The notes below the pieces were generated by a model. That model did not search any database and was not told where the DNA came from. It worked only from the letters and a program-made list of their open reading frames with translations. The translations under genes and the position numbers were made by a program. Positions 7,163-16,259 of a stretch of DNA of 64,000 nucleotides are shown in pieces. Origin of the DNA: an uncultured Microbacteriaceae bacterium (GTDB taxonomy: Bacteria > Actinomycetota > Actinomycetes > Actinomycetales > Microbacteriaceae); contig CAIOLM010000018.1 of assembly GCA_903859205.1 (NCBI GenBank), forward strand, positions 121,373 through 185,372, given 5' to 3'. Each line of letters starts with the position of its first letter. Positions within the stretch are counted from its first letter, which is position 1.

Positions 7163-9322
7163 ATGAGCAACATTGAGCTTCCGAATGGCGCACCCGGCCT
7201 CGATGCCGAGGAGCTCGAAGCACTCGTCGATTCAGTTCGAGGAGTTTGTGCTGGGCTGTGGCCCGACGCAACCGCATCGGCAACCGGTGACCTCGCTGAA
7301 CTCTGGACGGCAGCAGTGCGACAAGGATGGACCGAGCTCGGCAGCCCGGAGCTGCTGACCGCCGCCATTGCGATCCAGGCCGAGCTCGGGCGTCACGCAG
7401 CACCACTTCCGATCGTCGATATCTTTCTCGCTTCGCTTGTCGCGCAGCTCCATGGCGATGACGCGCTGGTGGCTGCCATCGCTGATGGAAGCGTGCGCCC
7501 TGTTGTCGCTCATCCGCTTAACGCGGGTAATGCGCAGCGCGGCGTCGTACGCCACGTCGAGGCGGCGACGGTTGCAACGCACATCCTCATTGCACACCCG
7601 GGCAACGATTCTTTGGGCTGGCACAGTCTGAGCGATGCCGAGGTCACCCCGCTTGGGGGAATGGCCGTGCCGTCCTGGTCACAGGTGCGCGTCACATCTG
7701 AGCCAGAGTGGAGCGTCCCGCTCAGTGATTTCCCTGATTTCTTACGCATCCGTCGTATCGGTCTGGCTGCTCGAGCCACTGCCGCAGTTGCGCGCACTCA
7801 CGAGTACGCGCTTGAGCACGCGAATCAGCGCAAACAATTCGGCAAGCTCATTGGCTCTTTCCAGGCTGTCTCACATCGACTCGTCAACTCCGCGATCACG
7901 CTCACTGCCGCTGAAGAACTCCTGGGTCACATTGGCGAGTTGTATGCGGCACAGGATCCCGCCTGGGTTCTCGCCAGTGAGATTTACATCGAGTACATCG
8001 AAGAGAAGCTGCCGAGCATCCAATTCGACTCGCACCACACCCTTGCCGCGATCGGATACTTCGATGAGAGCGCCGCACCATGGTTGTTCCGTCGAGCTCA
8101 TGCTGACCTGGCCCAGCTTGCGGCAATCACATCAGATCACAGCGTTGGCGAGTACCTCCTGGATTCCGGCCTGAGCCTGCCCGAGTACGACCGCGGACCC
8201 GCTGCGGCGGCGATTCGTAACGAAGTCTTCGAGGCATTTGGCCCGTGGATGAATGGCGCACCTCCACACCTGCACACCTGGAAAGACGACGCGCGTCAGG
8301 TTTTGCGTGATCGAAACTGGATCGGCGTGGGCTGGCCGAAAGAGTTCGGCGGCGGCGGTTGGGACGTGAGCTCGGTCATGGCGTTCTCAGAGGCCATCGC
8401 GTATGCCGCGCCTCCAGTTGGAAACATTTGGATGGGCATCAACTCAATTGCTCCCATGGTGATGAAGGTCGGCACACACGAGTTGCAGGAACTCGTCATC
8501 GCCGAGGTCAAAAAGGGTGACCTGTCGATTGCACTCGGCTACTCGGAGCCCGAGGCGGGCTCCGACCTTGCATCGCTGACCACGCGCGCCGAGCGTGTTG
8601 ACGGAGGGTGGCGCATCAACGGCCAAAAGATGTGGGGAACCTGCTTCCCTGATTCTCGCTGGGTCGTGCTGGCAGCTCGCACCGACCCCGATGCCTCACC
8701 TCGCCACGCGGGTATCAGCATGTTCTTGGTCGATACCGACTCCGAGGGAATTACTGTCAGCCCGCACACCTCACTCGGTGGAGACGTTTCAGCAACCACG
8801 TTCTGGGACAACGTTTTCGTTCCAGAAAGCCGCCTCATCGGAAAAGAGAACGAAGGCTGGGCGGCTCTCATGACCGCCCTGGCAAGCGAGCGGGTGCTCA
8901 TTGGAGCAGCGGTGATGCGAACACACCGCGCCTTTGATCGTTTACTCACGCTCTTGCGCGCTAATCCTGAAGCGGTGACTCCTCGCCGTCGAGGTTCCTA
9001 CTCGAGTGAAATTGGCCGGCTTGCCGTTGGGCTCCAGGCTGCCCGCGCCTTGGTCAACCGTGCCGTGCGCGAGATTGCCTCCGGCGAAAGTGGATCGGCG
9101 CCCATGGCAAAGATCGCGGCGACAGAGATGTCTGAAGACCTGAATGCGACAGCGGTGAGCCTTCTGGGGCCTGACTCCTTGTACGAGTGGGGTGTTGACG
9201 GCGCCTCGGGCGACGGATATTTCGAAGACGGCTTGCGCGTATCCATGATGGGCGTCATTGCCGGTGGAACTGGTGACATTCAGAGAAACATGGTTGCTCG
9301 CACGATTGGGTTGCCCAAGTAA
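7163..9322 (+). CDS. Acyl-CoA dehydrogenase with two tandem ACAD domains
   Basis: At 719 residues this is about twice the length of a single acyl-CoA dehydrogenase. The N-terminal half (to ~330) is a degenerate ACAD domain (ANQRKQFGKLIGSFQAVSH is retained), while the C-terminal half is complete: YSEPEAGSDLASL, QKMWGTCFPD, and the C-terminal GGTGDIQRNMVART. Such fused enzymes oxidise bulky steroid- or aromatic-derived acyl-CoAs and pass electrons to ETF, whose genes follow directly. The start has an AGAGGAAC ribosome site. The acyl-CoA substrate is unknown; an aryl-propanoyl-CoA would fit the neighbouring hydroxycinnamate genes. Confidence 0.85.
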   Translation: MSNIELPNGAPGLDAEELEALVDSVRGVCAGLWPDATASATGDLAELWTAAVRQGWTELGSPELLTAAIAIQAELGRHAAPLPIVDIFLASLVAQLHGDDALVAAIADGSVRPVVAHPLNAGNAQRGVVRHVEAATVATHILIAHPGNDSLGWHSLSDAEVTPLGGMAVPSWSQVRVTSEPEWSVPLSDFPDFLRIRRIGLAARATAAVARTHEYALEHANQRKQFGKLIGSFQAVSHRLVNSAITLTAAEELLGHIGELYAAQDPAWVLASEIYIEYIEEKLPSIQFDSHHTLAAIGYFDESAAPWLFRRAHADLAQLAAITSDHSVGEYLLDSGLSLPEYDRGPAAAAIRNEVFEAFGPWMNGAPPHLHTWKDDARQVLRDRNWIGVGWPKEFGGGGWDVSSVMAFSEAIAYAAPPVGNIWMGINSIAPMVMKVGTHELQELVIAEVKKGDLSIALGYSEPEAGSDLASLTTRAERVDGGWRINGQKMWGTCFPDSRWVVLAARTDPDASPRHAGISMFLVDTDSEGITVSPHTSLGGDVSATTFWDNVFVPESRLIGKENEGWAALMTALASERVLIGAAVMRTHRAFDRLLTLLRANPEAVTPRRRGSYSSEIGRLAVGLQAARALVNRAVREIASGESGSAPMAKIAATEMSEDLNATAVSLLGPDSLYEWGVDGASGDGYFEDGLRVSMMGVIAGGTGDIQRNMVARTIGLPK

Positions 9323-9361
9323 ACACGCGCGCGAGCGTTGGTGAGAGTGAAAAGGGATGCG

Positions 9362-10135
9362 ATGAAGATTCTTGTACTGGTTAAAGAGGTTCCCGACACT
9401 TACGGAGACCGCAAACTCAACCTGATCACAGGCCTTGCTGAACGAGACGCAAGCGACAAAGTTCTCGATGAAATCGGTGAACGCGCGATTGAAGCGGCTG
9501 TTTCTCACGCCGAATCGAACGCGGGCACCGAGGTTGTGGTGCTTTCCGTCGGGCCCGATTCGGTCCCCAACTCACTGCGCAAGGGGCTAGCCATGGGTGC
9601 CGACAAGGCGGTTCATGTGCTTGACGAAAAAATGCGCGGAGCCGACCTGACACTGACTGCCGAGGTGCTTGCCGCTGCCGCTGCACAGGTCGGCTACGAC
9701 CTCATCCTCACCGGAGACCTGTCAACCGATGGTGTCGGGGGAGTCATCCCGTCGATGCTCGCCGAACACCTGGGTCTTCCGCACGTGACCAACCTCACGT
9801 CTCTGGCTATTGCCAACTCGGAAGTTCGTGGCACACGCGATTCTGACTCCGGCACTATGACGGTGAGCGCACCACTTCCTGCCGTGGTTTCGATCACAGA
9901 CCGCCTGCCCGATCCGCGTTTTCCCAACTTCAAAGGCATCATGGCGGCGAAGAAAAAACCGTTCGAGACCGTAACGCTCGCCGACCTCGGGGTCGACCCT
10001 GCCTCCGAAGCACCGCGCTCGATCATCATTGCGATCAGTGAAAAGCCAGCGCGTGGAGCGGGAATCAAGATCGTTGACGAAGGTGACGCGGGTAACCAGC
10101 TCGCTGACTTTCTTGTTCAGAACCGACTGGTCTAA
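9362..10135 (+). CDS. etfB: Electron transfer flavoprotein subunit beta
   Basis: The protein starts [13 protein letters not shown], typical of EtfB, and is about 257 residues. The start is placed at ATG 9362 with AAAAGGGA upstream; the open frame extends 24 nt further. The adenine nucleotide-binding loop region ([12 protein letters not shown]) is present. EtfAB takes electrons from acyl-CoA dehydrogenases, here presumably the enzyme encoded just upstream, and delivers them to the membrane. The gene precedes etfA by 11 bp. Confidence 0.93.
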   Translation: MKILVLVKEVPDTYGDRKLNLITGLAERDASDKVLDEIGERAIEAAVSHAESNAGTEVVVLSVGPDSVPNSLRKGLAMGADKAVHVLDEKMRGADLTLTAEVLAAAAAQVGYDLILTGDLSTDGVGGVIPSMLAEHLGLPHVTNLTSLAIANSEVRGTRDSDSGTMTVSAPLPAVVSITDRLPDPRFPNFKGIMAAKKKPFETVTLADLGVDPASEAPRSIIIAISEKPARGAGIKIVDEGDAGNQLADFLVQNRLV

Positions 10136-10146
10136 GGAGAGAGAAC

Positions 10147-11121
10147 ATGACGCAGTTTCCTCAAGATTCAATTCTCGTTCTCGCTGACGTGACGCCTTCG
10201 GGTGAGCTGGCATCGAGTGTTCCCGCACTTATTGGTGCCGCGAGCACCGTGGGCACACCCGTCGTCCTCCTCGTGACGGCGGCGGGTCAGGGTCAGGCAG
10301 CCGCTGCGGCCGTCGGTGTGGCGGGAGCCGCACACGTGCTGGTGACAGAGTCGGCTTCGCAAGCTCTGACGGTGCCAACTGTGGATGCCCTAGTCGCAGC
10401 GACCGCTCTGGTGAGCCCCGGCGCCATTCTCATTTCACACTCGGTCGAAGGAAAAGACGTTGCTGGTCGATTCGCAGCACGCACCAAGAACGCGATTGCG
10501 ATCGATGCAGTGTCGGTTGGACGTGACGCGGAGGGCATCTTTGCACACCACTCCGTTTACGGAGGCGCGTACGAGGTTGACTCGGCCACAACATTTGGTA
10601 CACCAGTCATCACCGTGCGCCAGGGAGCAATCGAAGAGAGGGTTGCAGCAACAACGCCAGCCGTTCAGGCTCTCGAAGTGACCTTCTCGAACACCCCCTC
10701 GGCCACGGTGGAATCCTTTGAGGCAGCCACGGTTACTTCTTCGCGCCCTGACCTGCGAGGGGCGGCAAAAGTTGTCGCTGGGGGTCGAGGCCTCGGGTCG
10801 GCCGAGAAATTTGCCTTGACCGAGCAGCTCGCCGACGCGCTTGGGGCAGCTGTTGGCGCCTCGCGAGCAGCCGTCGACGCAGGTTACATCGGAGCAAGTC
10901 ACCAGGTCGGACAAACCGGTGTTTCCGTTGCACCACAGCTCTATGTGGCGCTTGGAATCTCAGGGGCTATTCAGCACCGTGCGGGCATGCAAACGTCTAA
11001 AACGATCGTTGCCATTAATAAAGATGCTGACGCACCGATTTTTGAGGTTGCCGACTTCGGCGTCGTTGGAGATGTCTTCACCGTTGTTCCGCAATTGATT
11101 GCCGCACTCGAGGCGCGATAA
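10147..11121 (+). CDS. etfA: Electron transfer flavoprotein subunit alpha
   Basis: This 324-residue protein has the EtfA C-terminal FAD domain: [48 protein letters not shown] and [20 protein letters not shown]. It forms the ETF heterodimer with the preceding subunit. An AAGGAGAGA ribosome site precedes the start. No canonical ETF:quinone oxidoreductase is encoded in the window; a membrane cytochrome b gene follows after 2 bp. Confidence 0.95.
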   Translation: MTQFPQDSILVLADVTPSGELASSVPALIGAASTVGTPVVLLVTAAGQGQAAAAAVGVAGAAHVLVTESASQALTVPTVDALVAATALVSPGAILISHSVEGKDVAGRFAARTKNAIAIDAVSVGRDAEGIFAHHSVYGGAYEVDSATTFGTPVITVRQGAIEERVAATTPAVQALEVTFSNTPSATVESFEAATVTSSRPDLRGAAKVVAGGRGLGSAEKFALTEQLADALGAAVGASRAAVDAGYIGASHQVGQTGVSVAPQLYVALGISGAIQHRAGMQTSKTIVAINKDADAPIFEVADFGVVGDVFTVVPQLIAALEAR

Positions 11122-11123
11122 CA

Positions 11124-12191
11124 ATGACCGATTCAGGCACTCCATCGCGCCGCCAGGGCCTGCCTCGGCAGGCGGATGCCGTGCAGCCTGAAGTCTCGGA
11201 ACCGACACCTGAAACTTCGGTGACGGCACCGGCCTCCGACGTACCGGCCCCCGGCGTGCCGGGCCTCTCTGCGCCGCCTGTTGTAACTTCGGTTGCCCGG
11301 CCGGCATCCAAGGTGAACCGCAAGCGCGTTGCCTGGGCTATCGGAATCGTCATCGTCGCTGCGATTATCGTCGCCATCGCAAAAGTCCTCATGACTACGA
11401 GTGCAGTTCAGAGTTTCGTGCAGACCTACCCGGGTGCAACCGAACTCCCCGCCGGAGCTCCCGTGGGAATACCGGCCTGGCTCGGCTGGCAGCACTTCTT
11501 CAATGTCTTTTTGATGGTCCTGATCGTGCGCACCGGCTGGAGAGTTCGCACCGAGCAACGGCCACAGGTGTTCTGGACGCCACGATGGCGCTGGATGGGA
11601 ACGACCAAAGTATCGCTCAACATCTGGTTTCACCAGGGTCTTGATGTGCTCTGGCTGATCAACGGTGTTGTGTTCATCGTCTTGCTCTTCGTGAAGGGCC
11701 AGTGGATGCGCATTGTGCCTACCAGCTGGGAGATTTTTCCAAACGCAGTCTCTGCCGCCCTGCAGTATGCGAGCTTTGATTGGCCGACCGAAAACGGCTG
11801 GGTCAACTACAACAGCCTGCAAGTGCTGGCTTATTTCGTCACGGTCTTTATTGCAGCTCCACTCGCGATTGTGACTGGCGTACGGATGTCTGGAGTGTGG
11901 CCACAGCGCGCTGCGAAGCTCAACCGGGTCTACCCGATTGAGGTGGCTCGCGCGATTCACCTTCCGGTGATGTTCTATTTTGTCGCCTTCATCATTGTTC
12001 ACGTCGTGCTGGTTCTGACCACGGGCGCATTGCGCAACCTCAACCACATGTATGCCGGTCAAGACGACGTCAGCTGGCTAGGGTTCGGTATTTTTGTGGT
12101 TTCACTTGTGGTTATTGTCGGTGCCTGGTTCGCCGCGCGTCCGCTTGTGATTGCCCCGATAGCCCGCTTGTTCGGCAAAGTCGGGCGTTAG
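11124..12191 (+). CDS. Membrane b-type cytochrome (cytochrome b561/b6-like)
   Basis: The 355-residue protein begins with about 65 disordered Pro/Ala-rich residues, then has six or so membrane segments. Histidines suited to heme b lie in helices: GWQHFF (H124), WFHQGLD, RAIHLPVMFYF and IIVHVVLV. This is the pattern of the cytochrome b subunits that link dehydrogenases to quinones. It sits between etfA and an FMN 2-hydroxyacid dehydrogenase, spaced by 2 and 9 bp, so it may be the membrane acceptor for one or both. That role is inferred from position only. Confidence 0.75.
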   Translation: MTDSGTPSRRQGLPRQADAVQPEVSEPTPETSVTAPASDVPAPGVPGLSAPPVVTSVARPASKVNRKRVAWAIGIVIVAAIIVAIAKVLMTTSAVQSFVQTYPGATELPAGAPVGIPAWLGWQHFFNVFLMVLIVRTGWRVRTEQRPQVFWTPRWRWMGTTKVSLNIWFHQGLDVLWLINGVVFIVLLFVKGQWMRIVPTSWEIFPNAVSAALQYASFDWPTENGWVNYNSLQVLAYFVTVFIAAPLAIVTGVRMSGVWPQRAAKLNRVYPIEVARAIHLPVMFYFVAFIIVHVVLVLTTGALRNLNHMYAGQDDVSWLGFGIFVVSLVVIVGAWFAARPLVIAPIARLFGKVGR

Positions 12192-12200
12192 GGCAGCACC

Positions 12201-13403
12201 GTGAAGCTCACAGAGATCGTTGCACTCGTCAAATTTCAAAAACCGGATTTTTCACCGGTGCGACGCCGGCTTGCCAGCAGTCACGACATTCACGCGCTGA
12301 GGCTGGCTGCCCGAAAAGCGAGTCCACGACCGGTCTTTGACTACGTCGATGGAGGTGCTGATGACGAAATCAGCATGGCGGCAAACGAACATGCATTTAC
12401 CCGACGTCGCTTTATTCCCTTTGCACTAACCGGAGTCGCAAAGGTCGACCCCTCGACCACGATCTTCGGTCAGTCGCTGGCACTTCCTCTGGTGCTTGCT
12501 CCTACTGGCTTGACCCAGATGATGCACTCCGCTGGAGAAAAATCTGTCGCGACAGCTGCTAAAAAGCATGGGCTTCCCTACACGCTCTCGACCTTGGGTA
12601 CGACCTCTATTGCTGACCTAGCTGCGGCTGAGCACGGCGATCTCTGGTTCCAGCTCTATGTGGGCAAAGACCGTGAGCGCTCGCTCGCGCTGGTCGATGA
12701 GGCAGCCGATCACGGATACAAGGTGCTCGTCATCGCGGTTGACACGCCTGTCTCGGGGCGCCGTCTTCGAGACATGCGCAACGGGTTGACTCTGCCCCCT
12801 GCACTCAATTTCAAGAGCATCGCCGGAATCGCAATTCGCCCAGGGTATTGGCTGCGCATGCTCACCAGCCCAGGAATGTCTTTCGAAAATCTCAAGATCA
12901 AAGGGTCAACCGTTCGCGAGCTCAAGGGTGCTGCCGCCTGGTTTGACCCCGACATTAGCTGGGAAGACATTGAAGTGATCCGCAAGCGGTGGAAGGGCAA
13001 ACTCATCCTGAAGGGTCCCCTCGGAGTAGCGGATGCACGTCGCGCGGTCGACCTGGGCGTCGACGGTATTCAGCTCTCGAACCACGGCGGTCGTCAACTC
13101 GATCGCACGGTTGCCCCACTCGATCTCGTGGCAGCGGTTCGTGCAGAGATCGGGCCGAACGTGACCCTCATTGTCGATTCGGGGATTCGAAGCGGTGCCG
13201 ACATCGCAATGGCGCTCGCTCTCGGTGCTGATGCGGCGGCAATTGGTCGCGCTTACCTGTTTGGCCTCATGGCTGGCGGTGAGGCAGGTGTTGACCGCGC
13301 TCTGACGATTCTGAGCACGGAGTTCACTCGCACGATGCAGCTCCTCGGAGTCACGAGCATCAAGGCGTTACGTGACGAAGGCCCCAACCTTCTCACTGAC
13401 TAG
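12201..13403 (+). CDS. FMN-dependent alpha-hydroxy-acid dehydrogenase (LldD/mandelate dehydrogenase family)
   Basis: This 400-residue TIM-barrel flavoenzyme shows VFDYVDGGADDE at the N-terminus, LAPTGLTQMMH, WFQLYVGKDRE, the active-site ILKGPLGVADARRAVDLGVD with the catalytic-side lysine, and the FMN signature SNHGGRQLD. The family oxidises L-lactate, glycolate or mandelate to the 2-oxo acid. Start GTG at 12201. Its operon position after ETF and a cytochrome b suggests a quinone-linked dehydrogenase rather than an oxidase. With the ThDP decarboxylase-like gene at 17.8 kb it could form a mandelate-type route, which is a hypothesis. Confidence 0.85.
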   Translation: MKLTEIVALVKFQKPDFSPVRRRLASSHDIHALRLAARKASPRPVFDYVDGGADDEISMAANEHAFTRRRFIPFALTGVAKVDPSTTIFGQSLALPLVLAPTGLTQMMHSAGEKSVATAAKKHGLPYTLSTLGTTSIADLAAAEHGDLWFQLYVGKDRERSLALVDEAADHGYKVLVIAVDTPVSGRRLRDMRNGLTLPPALNFKSIAGIAIRPGYWLRMLTSPGMSFENLKIKGSTVRELKGAAAWFDPDISWEDIEVIRKRWKGKLILKGPLGVADARRAVDLGVDGIQLSNHGGRQLDRTVAPLDLVAAVRAEIGPNVTLIVDSGIRSGADIAMALALGADAAAIGRAYLFGLMAGGEAGVDRALTILSTEFTRTMQLLGVTSIKALRDEGPNLLTD

Positions 13404-13422
13404 TAAGAGGGCCGGGGCCTTC
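13378..13422. terminator. Hairpin between convergent genes
   Basis: Arms GAAGGCCCC (13378-13386, inside the end of the upstream coding region) and GGGGCCTTC (13414-13422) can pair. No clear T run follows on either strand, so termination here is only likely. Confidence 0.4.
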
Positions 13423-13444
13423 GAAAACGACTCTCGCCGTTGTG

Positions 13445-14644
13445 TTAGTTGACGACCAACGAGCTGTAGTCGGGCAGGTCGACAGTCGGGGGAGCAGGGC
13501 GCTCCTTGCCGGCTAGTAGTTCGGGGTTGCGGAACACAGCGTTGCGCTTGGCAACATCTTCGTCTGTGCGCGGTGCCAGCTGGAAGATCATGCCCGGAAC
13601 GCTCGCTTGAGTGGCGGTGATGAACGGGCGGTAGATGCGCTCGTACTCAGCAAACGCCGTCTCGTGGTCAGCGTGCTTGGCGAGTTCGCCGCCAAGGATG
13701 TATGCGCCGATCATCGAGACCGTTGCGCCCTGACCAGTGAACAGTGAGGGGCAGTATCCGGCGTCCCCAACAAGGCCAACCCGGCCCTTCGACCAGTGTG
13801 GAAGGTCAATGTAGTTGGCAGTGTCAAAGTAGACGTCATCGCTCGAGCGGAGAAGCTCAATCATCTTGGGTACTTCCCAGCCGTAGCCTTCAAAGGCCTT
13901 GGTGAAGAAATCCATCGCCTTCGAGTTCTCGCCGAAGATGTCTTTTGGCGGCTCGTCAGTGAGCACGGCGAACATTCCGTGAACCATGCCGGGGTCTTCG
14001 GTGGGGAGCATGACGGCCATCTTGCCGCCGATGTTCCACGAAAGGTTCTCGCCCTTCAGGCCCAGGTAGTTCGGCATAGCAAATAGCGCGAATGCGTAGC
14101 CGGTGTATTTCTTGCCCTCGTCAGCGTCGCCAAACACGATGCGGCGTGTGCGCGAGCTCGAACCGTCAGCACCGATCACGATGTCGAAGGTGCGCTTTGC
14201 GCCACTGTTGAAGGTGACATGTACACCATCGGCCTGATCATCAATCGCAGTGATGTAGTCGTCGTAAATCCACTCAGCTTTGTCGCCGGTGAGCTTGATG
14301 AGCTCGCGGACGAGGTCACCGCGAGGGAGTTCAATGTCGCGACCCTCTTCGTCGCCGACCATCATGCCGATGTTGAGGCTTCCGACAGTTTCACCGGCTT
14401 CGTCAACCACGGTGAGCTTGTCGATTTGCACATCACATTGCTTAACGAAGTCGAGAATGCCCATTTTCTTGGCGACGTCGACTGTGCTGCCTCGCAGGTC
14501 AACCGAGTGCCCACCGTTTCGCCAGGACTTTGCTCGCTCAACAACGGTGACCTTGAACCCGTACTTCGTCAGCCAGTAGGCCAGCGACGGGCCGGCAAGG
14601 CTTGCCCCCGCAATCAAAACTGAACGGTTATTGGCATTGCTCAT
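13445..14644 (-). CDS. FAD-dependent aromatic monooxygenase (PHBH/UbiH-like)
   Basis: A 399-residue class A flavin monooxygenase. The N-terminal FAD fold is VLIAGASLAGPSLAYWL with the ribose-binding ERAKSW, the middle DG motif is VIGADGSSSRTRR, and the second FAD motif is GLVGDAGYCPSLFTGQGA. These enzymes hydroxylate aromatic rings with NAD(P)H and O2. The start is ATG 14644, preceded by AAGGAGA; the open frame extends to 14764 but has no second ribosome site. It is probably transcribed alone from a structured leader. Substrate unknown. Confidence 0.82.
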   Translation of the reverse strand: MSNANNRSVLIAGASLAGPSLAYWLTKYGFKVTVVERAKSWRNGGHSVDLRGSTVDVAKKMGILDFVKQCDVQIDKLTVVDEAGETVGSLNIGMMVGDEEGRDIELPRGDLVRELIKLTGDKAEWIYDDYITAIDDQADGVHVTFNSGAKRTFDIVIGADGSSSRTRRIVFGDADEGKKYTGYAFALFAMPNYLGLKGENLSWNIGGKMAVMLPTEDPGMVHGMFAVLTDEPPKDIFGENSKAMDFFTKAFEGYGWEVPKMIELLRSSDDVYFDTANYIDLPHWSKGRVGLVGDAGYCPSLFTGQGATVSMIGAYILGGELAKHADHETAFAEYERIYRPFITATQASVPGMIFQLAPRTDEDVAKRNAVFRNPELLAGKERPAPPTVDLPDYSSLVVN

Positions 14645-14687
14645 GGCGTTCTCCTTACGATGACGCCTGAGCCCACAGCGTGTGCTG

Positions 14688-14765
14688 AGTGACTGGTGCA
14701 GGCAATCGACATTGATTAGGGCCCGCTTCAGGCGGGCTGCTCTTAAGATAATACATTCAGTCACT
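14688..14765 (-). promoter_or_regulatory. Structured 5' leader of the flavin monooxygenase gene
   Basis: Between the probable -10 (TATTAT near 14751) and the start codon the minus strand can form an 8-bp long-range pair (AGTGACTG 14688-14695 with CAGTCACT 14758-14765) enclosing a GC-rich hairpin (GCCCGC/GCGGGC, ~14720-14737). The outer repeat may instead be a DNA operator pair. Function not recognised. Confidence 0.3.
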
Positions 14766-14773
14766 TACGCAAA

Positions 14774-14811
14774 GAAAAAAATCCGGCGGTCTCGTTCTGC
14801 GAGACCGCCGG
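14774..14811 (-). terminator. Rho-independent terminator of the flavin oxidoreductase gene
   Basis: A perfect 12-bp stem (CCGGCGGTCTCG 14783-14794, complement to 14811) with a 5-nt loop is followed on the minus strand by a run of seven T. It terminates the gene ending at 14832. Confidence 0.93.
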
Positions 14812-14831
14812 ATAACTGGTTGGCCTTTTCC

Positions 14832-16184
14832 TTAGGCCGGTGTGATGTTGTGATTCACCGTCAAGAGGTTCTTCGGGTCGTAAATCGACTTGATCGAACG
14901 CAGTCGGGCGAGGGTGGCAGGCGGGTAAATGCGGTTGAGCATGCCTTCTCGCTTGTCGAATGCCCAGTTGCCATACATGCCGTTTGTGTATGGAGTCAGC
15001 CATTCCCAGCGCTCGGCTACCGGAGCTGTCGCTTCGTCAGGAGCGTCGCCGGGGAACAGCACCGCCGCCACAATCAGCAGTGACGCGTTCCGGTAGCCCA
15101 CTGAGGTGGCCTCGGCAGAAACACGATTGACCGCGCCCTGGATCCAGCGAATCATGAGCACCGACATGTCGGCCGCCTTGTTCATCGCGACAATCTTGCC
15201 GATGAGCTCGTCGCTCAATTCGTCGGCGAAGCTGTTGTTGTCGACGATTCGCAAGCCAACGGGCAGGTGCTCGTCGGTGAGGACCTCGGCGTAGCTCTTG
15301 GCCGCGTATTCGTGGCTGATCACTGTTGGTAGGGCAAGCAGAGGAGCGATAGCTGCGTCTGCTTCATCACCTGCCGGGCCCCCATAGCAGAACACGATGA
15401 CGATGCTCGCGGGCATCACGTCTCCGACGGCTGGCCTGGCCATGAGAGTTGTGTTCAGCTTTTCAGGGGCAGCAACCATGACATCGCGAAGGCCGGTCAG
15501 CGCCGCGGTGAGGTCTGTTGCGTCAAGGTTTATCGTCCCTGAGACAACGCCTTCCACGTGCTGGGCCTGGTACGTAAAGTGCGTGATGATGCCGAAATTT
15601 CCGCCGCCGCCACGAATAGCCCAGAAAAGGTCAGGGTGCGATGTCGCGGATGCGGTCACAACCTCGCCCGACACCAGTACGACCTCAGCCTCGAGCAGGC
15701 TGTCGATCGTGAGGCCGTACTGACGTACCATCCAGCCGATGCCGCCGCCCAGCGTGAGGCCGCCAACTCCGACCTTGATGTTGTCGCCTGAGCTGATGGC
15801 AAGGTTGTGTGGGCGCAGGGCTAGAGCAACTTCGCCCCAGCGCGCAGCGGTTCCGATGCGGACGCGACCGACTTCGAGGACCTCGATGGAGTTGAAGTTT
15901 GCCATGTCGATGACCAGGCCGTCTTCAACGCTTGAGTACGCCGTGTGCCCACCTGAGCGCACGGCCAAGGTAAGGCCGCGGTCTTCCGCAAAAGCGATCG
16001 CCGCGGCGACATCCGCACTCGAGGTGGGACGTACCAGGTAGGCCGGAGCAACACCATGCGAAGAGTGGGTCTCGATGACCTCGGCAAAATCAGGGTGGTC
16101 GTGCGTGAAAACTTCGCCGTCGAAGTTAAAAATTTCAGACAAAGGACTATCCAATCGATTGTGATTGTGTATATCGTATGACAA
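14832..16184 (-). CDS. FAD-linked oxidoreductase of the berberine-bridge/GlcD-like (BBE) family
   Basis: A 450-residue PCMH-type flavoprotein. LAVRSGGHTAYS near residue 78 supplies the His for covalent 8-alpha-histidyl FAD; GGLTLGGGIGWM lacks the Cys used for a second covalent link in bicovalent members. The WAIRGGGGNFGI stretch and the C-terminal BBE domain (NWAFDKREGMLNRIYPPATL) are complete. These enzymes oxidise alcohols, sugars or phenolics. The first ATG at 16184 overlaps a probable operator (16170-16185), so the true start may be a later codon such as the TTG near 16154. Substrate unknown. Confidence 0.8.
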   Translation of the reverse strand: MSYDIHNHNRLDSPLSEIFNFDGEVFTHDHPDFAEVIETHSSHGVAPAYLVRPTSSADVAAAIAFAEDRGLTLAVRSGGHTAYSSVEDGLVIDMANFNSIEVLEVGRVRIGTAARWGEVALALRPHNLAISSGDNIKVGVGGLTLGGGIGWMVRQYGLTIDSLLEAEVVLVSGEVVTASATSHPDLFWAIRGGGGNFGIITHFTYQAQHVEGVVSGTINLDATDLTAALTGLRDVMVAAPEKLNTTLMARPAVGDVMPASIVIVFCYGGPAGDEADAAIAPLLALPTVISHEYAAKSYAEVLTDEHLPVGLRIVDNNSFADELSDELIGKIVAMNKAADMSVLMIRWIQGAVNRVSAEATSVGYRNASLLIVAAVLFPGDAPDEATAPVAERWEWLTPYTNGMYGNWAFDKREGMLNRIYPPATLARLRSIKSIYDPKNLLTVNHNITPA

Positions 16185-16185
16185 T
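16170..16185. promoter_or_regulatory. Putative GntR-type operator, copy 1
   Basis: TATATCGTATGACAAT reads on the minus strand as ATTGTCATACGATATA. This matches ATTGTCGTATCGTATA at 26996-27011 in the gntR/SDR promoter region at 12 of 16 positions. It lies in the divergent region between the BBE oxidoreductase and the amidohydrolase operon. Confidence 0.45.
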
Positions 16186-16259
16186 AACGAGTTCGCTGAC
16201 TAGACTTTGTTATAGAAAAGCTTGCTCGTGGCTTGCACGGTGTCAGAGAGGACAAAACA

